From Bacteroidales bacterium (GTDB lineage Bacteria > Bacteroidota > Bacteroidia > Bacteroidales > Bacteroidaceae), in contig SFCY01000131.1 in the NCBI GenBank assembly GCA_004558865.1, forward strand, positions 1 through 6,170: a stretch of 6,170 nt of DNA. Reading direction: 5' to 3'. Made by a program: the position numbers and the translations under genes. Below the pieces are notes generated by a model, which saw nothing but the letters and a program-made list of their open reading frames with translations, did no database searches and was not told where the DNA came from. Numbering within the stretch: position 1 is the first letter of the stretch; each line of letters begins with the position of its first letter. Below are positions 1-6,069 of this stretch, one piece after another.

Positions 1-93
1 ACCTATGGGATAGCCGTCGAGCTTGCTCGTAAGGCTATCCCATAGGTTGAGCCTCAGAGCTACTATGGAGCGTAAGCCTGTCCATGATTTTCC
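1..93 (+). repeat. Hairpin-bearing repeat element, copy A
   Basis: A perfect 15-bp stem (1-15 with 33-47) encloses the 17-nt segment GTCGAGCTTGCTCGTAA (16-32). That segment can itself form a 4-bp CGAG/CTCG stem with a CTTG tetraloop. A tail follows, with GGAGCGTAAGCCTG at 67-80, then CATGA and TTTTCC (88-93). The same arrangement recurs on the minus strand at the other end of the window, and the stretch 11-37 is identical to the complement of 6129-6155 (27 nt). The stem has no following T-run, so it does not look like an intrinsic terminator. No protein is encoded. The family is not one I can name. A dispersed extragenic repeat, a MITE-like non-autonomous element or a structured RNA are all possible. 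The left arm starts at base 1, so the element may extend outside the window. Confidence 0.8.
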
Positions 94-192
94 ATTACCG
101 TTTATTCATTGGCGAAGTCTGGACTATACGAAATGAAACAACAAATCCAATCCACGAAAAATATCCATTGAACCGAAAAGGTGGATGGCTGC

Positions 193-231
193 GGGTGGGA
201 TGGAGCAAGGGCGGGGGCGAAAGAACGGGGG
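193..231 (+). other. G-rich tract with quadruplex potential
   Basis: Five runs of three or more G lie on the plus strand: 193-195, 197-199, 209-211, 213-217 and 227-231, separated by 1, 9, 1 and 9 bases. That allows a four-stack intramolecular quadruplex only if a 9-nt loop is accepted, so the potential is moderate. The tract lies outside any supported gene and beyond the protease terminator. No function is implied. Confidence 0.4.
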
Positions 232-288
232 TGGTGATTGGGAGGCGATCCTTTCGTAGGGGGCTAAGAAACCGCCATGGCAATTGTG

Positions 289-354
289 ACGAAATATCGT
301 GGCAGTTGGCACGAACTATCGTGGTAGTTGACACGAACTATCGTGGCAGGAGCC
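289..354 (+). repeat. 22-nt tandem repeat, three copies plus a partial
   Basis: Copies lie at 289-310, 311-332 and 333-354. The consensus is ACGAA(A/C)TATCGTGG followed by (C/T)AGTTG(G/A)C, and the third copy diverges at its end (AGGAGCC). A partial fourth begins ACGAAA at 355. A decayed copy may precede (TGGCAATTG at 278-286). Within the array CACGA-ACTA-TCGTG forms a small inverted repeat (310-323 and 332-345). TCGTGGC-AGGA-GCCACGA (341-358) forms a 7-bp hairpin. The period is about two helical turns. It may be a protein-binding array, a string of RNA hairpins or a simple minisatellite; the sequence does not decide between them. Confidence 0.8.
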
Positions 355-448
355 ACGAAACGTAAACGAGCCCTTGTTCGCATCTAACAACATTCATGTA
401 GTCCATACTTCCTCTCACCATAGCTCCAATGGAAAATATCCGCTGTGC

Positions 449-483
449 AAAAAAAAACGCTCCTGTCTTCGCGACAGGAGCGT
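449..483 (-). terminator. Intrinsic terminator of the M6 protease gene
   Basis: On the minus strand a perfect 11-bp GC-rich stem (473-483 with 457-467, 5-nt loop 468-472) is followed directly by a run of eight T (456 to 449), about 27 nt after the protease stop codon. This is a classic rho-independent terminator. On the plus strand no T-run follows the stem, so it acts in one direction only. Confidence 0.95.
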
Positions 484-509
484 GATCGGTTATGAATGAA
501 AGATTTTAA

Positions 510-3266
510 TTATCTTTTCAGTACTTTGTAGGTCTTGCCGGCCTTGCGGACGATGTATACTCCCGTAGGAGCGGCGTTGATGTCAATGCGGCGGCCATTG
601 AGGTCGAAGTAGGCGGCTTCAGCGCCAAACTCGTTGTCGATGGCCTTGATGCCCGTTGCGGTGTCGCCTAAGGTCTGAAGCACCACCAATGCGGATGTGC
701 CCGAGTGCTGTTCGGCGTTTACGGCATAGACATTGTAGGAATATCTGTGGGCAGGCAGCAGGCCCTTCACTTCATAGCTCAAAGCCGTGCCGGCATCGAT
801 GCCTGTGAGCCAGTCGATGGGCACGTCAACAGGAGCGATCTGCGTTACCGATACGTCGTCGATGATGCCATAGCCCGTAGATGACTTCTTGAGGAAGCTG
901 ATGGAGACGGCCTTGGCGTTGTCTAAGTTGAGGCTCACGGTGGCCTCCTGGCGGGCCTTCTCGATGAAGGCGCTGTCGGCCACTGTCCATTCGTCGTTCT
1001 GGTTGAGATACTTCACGATGAAGGCGTTGTCCGCAACCGTTCCGTTGTACAGGAACCTGACGGCCTGGATGAGCGAGTCGCCCATGCTGGTGATGAGCAG
1101 CGAGTCGGCAGTGTAGCGGAATCTCAGCGAGGGAGACGACTCGCCGTAGAGCGAAGAGCTGTAGACGGTGGAGTTGGTCGTCCATCCGGCGGGCAGGCCG
1201 TCGGCCTTGCTGTCGAAACCGTAGGAAACATCGATGGTCTTGTCGAGCGAGCGCTCAAAGACGTTCAGATAGTAGTGGGCAGTGCCGGGCACTTCCTCCC
1301 AGTGGGCAATGAACGAAGTGGTGTCGACGGCGGTTGCGGGCAGGGCCACGGCTGTGCGCTCCTGGAACTGCAGCGGCAGGGTGTTGACCACCTTCTCCAC
1401 CGTGTCGGAGGAGTAGATGCCCATATTGCTCACCACCTTGAGCGTGTAGGCCGTCTCGGGGGTGAGGTTGGTGAGGCTAAGGGTGGTGTCGGTCAGGTTC
1501 TCGTAGGTCTGCTCGCCGTTGGCAGAGGAGACTACGAGGGTGTAGTTCTTTGCCATGCTCGACTTGTTCCACACAGCCTCCATCGACTTGCCGAGGATGT
1601 TTTCAGCCCAGATGGCCGTCGGGGCCTTGACGGCGAAGTTGTCGGTCTTGAGCAGGAAGTTAATCTCCCCACCGATAGTGGGCTCCTGCACGTCGGCAAA
1701 GGTGAACACTTCCTGGCCGGTCCAAGACTTGAAGGTGAACTGTGTGACATTGCTCGTGCCGGGGAAGGGGTCGCCGCTGTCGGCATTGGCCGTCTTGTCG
1801 GCCTCCACCACGTCCACGCGCATGTGGGAGGGATTGTTGTTCACGGAGTTGGTTTGCCATGCCGACTTGTCGAGGTCAATGTGCCACACGAGCATGCCAT
1901 GGCCGGGCAGATATTTGTCCCAGCCCTTTTGCTGGCGGTTCTCGATGAGGAAGCCCTCGTTGTCGTTGCCGGGGATGGAGACAGCGTATGCGAAGTTGCT
2001 GTCCAGGAGGCAGGGCAGGGAGATGAGCGAGTCGGTGCTGGCCGAGAGCTGCGTGGGCTCCAGCCATCCCAGCTGGGCGCGCTCAAAGGCCGACAGGGTG
2101 GGCGGCGTGTTCTGGTCGTTGTTGTAGGAGCCGGAGGCCATCAGGTCCCATTCTGCCACCTGTCCGGAGGCGTAGGGGTTTGTCGTGTGGTAGTGGTCGG
2201 CAAAGCCCAGCACGTGGCCGAACTCATGGGTGAACGTGCCGATGCCAACCGTCCTGTTGGTCTGGCCGTTGATTTCCTGCGACATCGTGTAGCGGTCCAC
2301 GGTCTTGCCGTTGAAGCTCAGCTCCTTCAGTTTTGAGTATTGATCGGTAAGTGCTGAGTAGTAGTAGCTGTGGGGCCAGATGGTGTTGGTGTAGCGGCTG
2401 TCGGCCTCTCCGTATCCGGCATAGATGATGTACACGTTGTCCACCTTGCCGTCGTTGTCGGTGTCGAAGTCGGCGTAATCGATGGAGTCGGCTGCCAGGT
2501 TGCAGGCTTCCTGCACCAACTCGCCCACTTTGCCATAGTCGTCGCCGTTGTAGCTGTTGTTGCCGTAATAGGAGTAGCCTTTCGATACCTTGACGGGTCC
2601 CACCACTCTGAAGTCCGGGTCGTACTGGCCTGCGGACCCCTGGTGGTAGTAGTCCCAAACGCTTCCCGTAGCGCCATTCTCGGTGTAGTTGCGGCCATTG
2701 AGCTTCTTGTTCCAGAGGCTCCAGGCGGCAGCGTCTCCGTCGGTGAACTTTTTGTCGTTGAAATCGACCAGAATCACCAGGGCCTTTACCTTGCCCGTCG
2801 TGGGATAGTCGCTGATTTTGCAGTTGAAAATATTTTCCTTGGCTATCTTGCGCGGCCCGTTGGCCGTAGTCTGCTTGGACGGCGCTGCGGCCATGGCGGC
2901 GCGCTTCTCCACGGCCTTTGCCAGGAGCAGCTGCGTCACGCTGTTGTTGTCGATGGTCTGCAAGTAGGCTTTGTCGGCTGCCGAGCGCATGCCGGCCTCG
3001 CGTGCCGTGATTCCGCTGGGCAGCAGCAGGCTGTTGCTCAACTTGGCGTACTCGAAGTTGCCCGTGGCGTCGTTGAACACCAGGGGGTAGCCGTCTTGCG
3101 AGAAGGCGAGGTGTGAATACTCGTCACCCCGCAGTTGGATGGTGACGTAGGAGCCGTTGGCCTGCTTCACCTTGAAAGGCTTCGGGTAGGCCGGGACAGC
3201 GTAGCTCATCTGCGCCGTGGCCAGGGCCAAGGCGCCAAGGGCCAGAGTTTTCTTTAAGAGATTCAT
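510..3266 (-). CDS. Secreted M6-family zinc metalloprotease with fibronectin-like modules
   Basis: 918 aa, predicted exported endopeptidase. Residues 1-23 form a signal peptide (KK, then a hydrophobic stretch ending SYA). Residues 25-90 look like the M6 propeptide (GDEYSHLAFSQDGYPLVF). The catalytic domain spans roughly 150-540. It has a Ca-binding-like DTDNDGKVD loop (268-276), IWPH (296-299), the zinc motif HEFGHVLGFAD (347-357: H347, H351, probable third ligand D357, catalytic E348) and a Met-turn-like WDLM (373-376). A fibronectin-like module covers about 546-630. A second (about 635-865) appears split by a jelly-roll-like insert (about 680-811). The last ~45 residues (FDLNGRRID, then PTGVYIVRKAGKTYKVLKR) resemble a type IX-type sorting tail. 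The ATG is chosen because the signal peptide follows at once; no Shine-Dalgarno is visible, as is usual in Bacteroidetes. The M6 assignment is firm. Substrate and secretion route are inferred and unknown in detail. Confidence 0.93.
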   Translation of the reverse strand: MNLLKKTLALGALALATAQMSYAVPAYPKPFKVKQANGSYVTIQLRGDEYSHLAFSQDGYPLVFNDATGNFEYAKLSNSLLLPSGITAREAGMRSAADKAYLQTIDNNSVTQLLLAKAVEKRAAMAAAPSKQTTANGPRKIAKENIFNCKISDYPTTGKVKALVILVDFNDKKFTDGDAAAWSLWNKKLNGRNYTENGATGSVWDYYHQGSAGQYDPDFRVVGPVKVSKGYSYYGNNSYNGDDYGKVGELVQEACNLAADSIDYADFDTDNDGKVDNVYIIYAGYGEADSRYTNTIWPHSYYYSALTDQYSKLKELSFNGKTVDRYTMSQEINGQTNRTVGIGTFTHEFGHVLGFADHYHTTNPYASGQVAEWDLMASGSYNNDQNTPPTLSAFERAQLGWLEPTQLSASTDSLISLPCLLDSNFAYAVSIPGNDNEGFLIENRQQKGWDKYLPGHGMLVWHIDLDKSAWQTNSVNNNPSHMRVDVVEADKTANADSGDPFPGTSNVTQFTFKSWTGQEVFTFADVQEPTIGGEINFLLKTDNFAVKAPTAIWAENILGKSMEAVWNKSSMAKNYTLVVSSANGEQTYENLTDTTLSLTNLTPETAYTLKVVSNMGIYSSDTVEKVVNTLPLQFQERTAVALPATAVDTTSFIAHWEEVPGTAHYYLNVFERSLDKTIDVSYGFDSKADGLPAGWTTNSTVYSSSLYGESSPSLRFRYTADSLLITSMGDSLIQAVRFLYNGTVADNAFIVKYLNQNDEWTVADSAFIEKARQEATVSLNLDNAKAVSISFLKKSSTGYGIIDDVSVTQIAPVDVPIDWLTGIDAGTALSYEVKGLLPAHRYSYNVYAVNAEQHSGTSALVVLQTLGDTATGIKAIDNEFGAEAAYFDLNGRRIDINAAPTGVYIVRKAGKTYKVLKR

Positions 3267-3316
3267 AAGCTAATAACAATAGATAAATAATTTTGTTAAT
3301 TCCATTTTCATATCTT

Positions 3317-3325
3317 CAAAAAGTA
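3317..3325 (-). promoter_or_regulatory. Weak candidate -7 box for the protease gene
   Basis: TACTTTTTG on the minus strand is one base longer than the Bacteroidetes -7 consensus TAnnTTTG. It sits 50 nt upstream of the protease start, close to the spacing seen for the pnp promoter. The only TTG upstream is about 15 nt away (3343-3341), too near for a -33 box. The same T-run could instead be the tail of the stem-loop at 3329-3369. This is a suggestion only. Confidence 0.25.
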
Positions 3326-3328
3326 CAT

Positions 3329-3369
3329 AAGCCCACTCATCAATGAAGACTCATTGAAGAAGTGGGCTT
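3329..3369 (-). terminator. Long stem-loop downstream of pnp, probable terminator
   Basis: The outer stem AAGCCCACT (3329-3337) pairs perfectly with AGTGGGCTT (3361-3369). An inner stem TCAATGA (3340-3346) pairs with TCATTGA (3351-3357) around AGAC. The structure lies about 70 nt beyond the pnp stop. On the minus strand it is followed by ATGTACTTTTTG, so the T-run is delayed and interrupted. It probably ends or stabilises the pnp transcript, but it is not a canonical terminator. Confidence 0.55.
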
Positions 3370-3386
3370 TGTATCGTCTCATTCCA

Positions 3387-3404
3387 ACCGCCGGAGTGGG
3401 CGGT
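3387..3404. repeat. Short GC-rich hairpin after pnp
   Basis: ACCGCC (3387-3392) and GGCGGT (3399-3404) form a 6-bp stem around a 6-nt loop, 35 nt beyond the pnp stop codon. It contains a second AGTGGGC (3395-3401), identical to one arm of the neighbouring longer stem-loop, so the two structures could compete. It may help protect the 3' end of the pnp mRNA. Confidence 0.5.
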
Positions 3405-3438
3405 CAGGTCTCGTTTCCAATATACCTATAATATATAT

Positions 3439-5763
3439 TTAGAAATCGCCGTGGTCGAGAGCATCGGTGAATCCCTTGGGCTCGCGGTTGGCCAATGGGT
3501 CGTGATACTCATCGTTGCCGTGCTCGGCGCGGCGCGGGCGACGGCGGTCGTCGGCCTCGCGGTTGTCGCGGCGCGGCCGACGCTCGCCACCATCGCGGCG
3601 CGGCCGGCGCTCACGCTCCTGATAGCCCTCGGGCTTGGGGATGAGCACGCGGTGAGAGAGTTTATACTTGCCCGTCTTGGGGTCTATCTCAAGGAGTTTC
3701 ACCTTGATCTTGTCGCCCTCGTGGATGCCGGCTTCCTCCACCGTCTCCAGACGCTTCCAGTCGATCTCGCTGATATGGAGCAGACCGTCCTTGCCGGGCA
3801 GGATCTCCACGAAGCAGCCGTAGGGCATGATGCTGCGCACGGTGCCCTCGTAGACCTCGCCCACCTCAGGCACGGCCACGATGGCCTTAATCTTGGCGAT
3901 GGCCGCGTCGATGCTCTCCTTGTTGGGAGCCGACACCTGCACCTTGCCCACGCCGTCGGTCTCGTCGATGGTGATGGTGGCGCCAGTGTCTTCCTGCATC
4001 TGCTGGATGATCTTTCCGCCCGGGCCAATGACGGCTCCGATGAACTCCTTGGGGATGTCGAAAGCCTCGATGCGCGGCACCTGGGGCTTGAGTTCCTTGC
4101 GGGGCTCGGCGATGGTGTCGGTGAGCTTGCCGAGGATGTAGTCGCGTCCCCGCTTGGCCTGCATCAGTGCCTGCTCAAGGATCTCGAAGCTCAAGCCGTC
4201 GCACTTGATGTCCATCTGTGTGGCGGTGAGTCCGTCCTTGGTGCCAGTGGTCTTGAAGTCCATGTCGCCCAAGTGGTCCTCGTCGCCGAGGATATCAGAG
4301 AGCACGGCATACTTGTCCTCGCCGGGGTTCTTGATGAGTCCCATGGCGATGCCGCTCACGGGCTTCTTCATCGGTACGCCTGCGTCCATGAGGGCCAGGG
4401 TGCCGGCGCAGACGGTGGCCATGGAAGAGGAGCCGTTCGACTCCAGAATTTCCGACACCAAGCGCACGGTGTAGGGGAAGTCTGCGGGAATCTGTCCCTT
4501 GAGGGCGCGCCACGCCAAGTGGCCGTGGCCGATCTCTCGGCGGCCCACGCCGCGCTGCGCCTTGGCCTCGCCGGTGCAGAAGGGCGGGAAGTTATAGTGG
4601 AGCAGGAAGCGCTGGTAGCCCTTGACGAGCACGTCGTCGACCAGCTTCTCGTCGAGTTTCGTGCCGAGTGTGCAGGTAGTGAGCGACATGGTCTCACCGC
4701 GCTGGAAGATGGATGATCCGTGGGGCATGGGCAGCGGCGACACCTCGCACCAGATGGGGCGGATCTCGTCGCACTTGCGGCCGTCCATGCGCTGTCCGGT
4801 GTCGAGCACGCTGCGCCGCATGGAGTCGCGCTGCACGTCGGCGTAGTAGCGGTCGATCTCGGCGTGCTTCTCCTCCAGCTCCTCCTCGCTGAGGTCGGTG
4901 TGGGCGGCGTCGTAGGCCTCCACAAACTCAGCCTTGATGTTGTCGTAGACCTCCTCGCGGTGCTTCTTGTCGGCATCGGCGGCCTGAGCCTCGGCGTAGC
5001 ACTTGTCGTAGGTCTCCTTGCGCACCTGCTCGCGCAGCTCTTCGTCGTTGGTCTCGTCGCAATATTCGCGCTTCTTGTCGGTGCCGAGCTCCTTGGCCAG
5101 CTCCTCCTGCAGTACGCACATGGGCTTGATGGCCTCGTGGGCCACCTTGAGCGCCTGGATGAGGTCTTGTTCGCTCACCTCGTCCATCTCGCCCTCCACC
5201 ATCATGATGTTGTCCTTTGTGGCTCCCACCATGATGTCCATGTCGGCGTCCTTCATCTGCTCCGTGGTGGGGTCGACGACATACTCGCCGTTGACTCTTG
5301 CCACGCGCACTTCGGAGATGGGGCATTCGATGGGTATATCTGAGCACGCCAGGGCGGCGGAGGCTGCGAAGCCGGCGAGGGCGTCGGGCTGGTCAACGCC
5401 GTCGGCGGAGAAAAGGATCACATTGACGAAGACTTCCGTGTGGAAATCTGAGGGGAACAGCGGCCGCAGCACGCGGTCAACGAGGCGAGAGGTCAGGATT
5501 TCATCGTCGTTGGCTTTGCCTTCACGCTTGGTGAAGCCACCGGGGAAACGACCAGCGGCAGCGTACTGCTCGCGGTAATCAACTTGCAGAGGCATGAAGT
5601 CCGTACCGGGGACGGCCTCTTTGGCTGCGCAAACTGTTGCCAACAACACGGTGTTGCCCAAACGGAGCACTGCGGATCCGTCAGCTTGCTTGGCCACTTT
5701 TCCAGTTTCAATTGAGATGGTTCTTCCATCAGGCAATTGAACGGTCTTTGTAATTACGTTCAT
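3439..5763 (-). CDS. pnp: Polynucleotide phosphorylase (PNPase)
   Basis: 774 aa. Cytoplasmic 3'-5' phosphorolytic exoribonuclease that degrades RNA to nucleoside diphosphates using phosphate; homotrimeric ring in known members. The first RNase PH domain spans about 10-145, with the FTKREG loop at 77-82 where E. coli has FFRR. An all-helical domain follows (about 225-320), very charged. The second RNase PH domain (about 325-550) holds RR 408-409, the phosphate-binding SSS (445-447) and the catalytic GDEDHLGDMDFK (493-504, so D496, D502, K504 match E. coli D486, D492, K494). The KH domain (about 560-625) has GPGG at 580-583. The S1 domain covers about 633-705. A basic tail (710-774) carries repeats of RRPRRD. 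It is longer than the E. coli enzyme (711 aa), mainly through the helical region and tail. All catalytic residues are present. The start is fixed by family alignment (MNVITKTVQLPDGRTISIETG) and by the promoter 50 nt upstream. Confidence 0.98.
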   Translation of the reverse strand: MNVITKTVQLPDGRTISIETGKVAKQADGSAVLRLGNTVLLATVCAAKEAVPGTDFMPLQVDYREQYAAAGRFPGGFTKREGKANDDEILTSRLVDRVLRPLFPSDFHTEVFVNVILFSADGVDQPDALAGFAASAALACSDIPIECPISEVRVARVNGEYVVDPTTEQMKDADMDIMVGATKDNIMMVEGEMDEVSEQDLIQALKVAHEAIKPMCVLQEELAKELGTDKKREYCDETNDEELREQVRKETYDKCYAEAQAADADKKHREEVYDNIKAEFVEAYDAAHTDLSEEELEEKHAEIDRYYADVQRDSMRRSVLDTGQRMDGRKCDEIRPIWCEVSPLPMPHGSSIFQRGETMSLTTCTLGTKLDEKLVDDVLVKGYQRFLLHYNFPPFCTGEAKAQRGVGRREIGHGHLAWRALKGQIPADFPYTVRLVSEILESNGSSSMATVCAGTLALMDAGVPMKKPVSGIAMGLIKNPGEDKYAVLSDILGDEDHLGDMDFKTTGTKDGLTATQMDIKCDGLSFEILEQALMQAKRGRDYILGKLTDTIAEPRKELKPQVPRIEAFDIPKEFIGAVIGPGGKIIQQMQEDTGATITIDETDGVGKVQVSAPNKESIDAAIAKIKAIVAVPEVGEVYEGTVRSIMPYGCFVEILPGKDGLLHISEIDWKRLETVEEAGIHEGDKIKVKLLEIDPKTGKYKLSHRVLIPKPEGYQERERRPRRDGGERRPRRDNREADDRRRPRRAEHGNDEYHDPLANREPKGFTDALDHGDF
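3566..3612 (-). repeat. 27-bp in-frame repeat in the pnp 3' end
   Basis: Two 20-base blocks at 3566-3585 and 3593-3612 differ at one base and lie 27 bases apart, exactly nine codons. They encode RRPRRDGGE (719-727) and RRPRRDNRE (728-736). A less regular third unit RRPRRAE follows at 741-747. This is an Arg-rich, probably disordered tail that grew by in-frame duplication. Such tails are plausible RNA-binding extensions. Confidence 0.8.
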
Positions 5764-5815
5764 CTAAAAATAAAATCTTATTGTTTTGATCTGCGTCTAA
5801 AATAATTGTATCGTG

Positions 5816-5847
5816 CAAAGATACCTCTTTTATGGCAGAACGACAAA
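5816..5847 (-). promoter_or_regulatory. Bacteroidetes-type promoter of pnp
   Basis: On the minus strand, TTTG (5847-5844) is followed after 20 nt by TATCTTTG (5823-5816), a perfect match to the sigma-ABfr consensus TTTG / TAnnTTTG. Transcription would start near 5809-5812, giving a leader of about 45-50 nt before the pnp ATG. The leader is AT-rich and has no Shine-Dalgarno sequence. Confidence 0.9.
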
Positions 5848-5848
5848 T

Positions 5849-5889
5849 AAAAGCCTTATTATTTCATATTTTTTATAATAGAGGCTTTT
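5849..5889. repeat. AT-rich inverted repeat abutting the pnp promoter
   Basis: AAAAGCCT plus TATTAT (5849-5862) pairs with ATAATA (5875-5880) and AGGCTTTT (5882-5889), leaving only G5881 unpaired and a 12-nt loop. This gives a 14-bp stem with one bulge. On the minus strand the stem runs into TTTTATTTG, so it could be the terminator of a gene upstream of the window. No such gene is visible. Its inner edge lies one base from the pnp -33 box, so it could also be a regulator-binding site. Confidence 0.65.
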
Positions 5890-6069
5890 GGGGGGTAACG
5901 ATTCAGCGGATTGCAGGCTCACACCCTCGCCCTGTCTTCTGTCAATGTTCTTTTCAACGAATGAGCCGAATTGGGCGAATGCCATTTGGCCTTAGAGGGC
6001 AATTGGTCGAAATACTGGCACAGCTGATATTATCCGTGGAATCATGGTAAGTTTATATGTAAAGGGGAA
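5890..6069. other. Non-coding spacer upstream of pnp
   Basis: I find no supported gene, RNA gene, repeat or promoter here. The only open frame (5832-6050, plus strand) starts inside the pnp promoter spacer and shows no recognisable domain. The segment separates the promoter-side inverted repeat from terminal element B. Confidence 0.6.

Larger units (their letters stand above)
94..448. other. Non-coding flank downstream of the protease gene
   Basis: No gene is supported here. Open frames on both strands are short, have odd composition, lack a recognisable domain and run through the tandem repeats and the G-rich tract. The stretch holds a G-rich segment near 193-231 and a 22-nt tandem array at 289-354, listed separately. 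Two 10-mers resemble parts of the terminal elements. CCATAGCTCC at 418-427 also occurs on the minus strand of copy B (6113 to 6104). AATGGAAAAT at 428-437 is the complement of 87-96 in copy A. They are too short to call a third copy. Confidence 0.6.

Noticed and set aside
1..47. Terminal hairpin as a rho-independent terminator
   Set aside because: No T-run follows the stem on either strand, and the conserved loop and tail are not explained by termination.
289..354. CRISPR array
   Set aside because: The 22-nt units are directly contiguous with no unique spacers, and no cas gene is present.
84..365. Possible 93-aa plus-strand gene in the left flank
   Set aside because: It begins inside the repeat element and reads through the G-rich tract and tandem array. 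There is no promoter, domain or plausible composition.
418..437. A third, decayed copy of the terminal element
   Set aside because: Only two adjacent 10-mers match, one of them in the wrong orientation relative to the other, and there is no hairpin.
1275..2336. Open frame of 353 codons on the plus strand opposite the protease
   Set aside because: The translation is Gly/Val/His-rich without any motif, antisense to a well-supported gene with catalytic residues. It is a composition shadow.
2370..3116. Open frame of 248 codons on the plus strand opposite the protease N-terminus
   Set aside because: Same composition shadow, with no ribosome-binding context or recognisable domain.
3451..4716. Long open frame (421 codons) on the plus strand opposite pnp
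   Set aside because: It lies antisense to a highly conserved gene. Its Ala/Leu/Val/His-rich translation has no domain and reflects GC-rich third codon positions of pnp read on the other strand.
5832..6050. Possible 72-aa plus-strand gene upstream of pnp
   Set aside because: Its start codon lies in the spacer of the pnp promoter and it spans the inverted repeat. No domain or promoter is seen.
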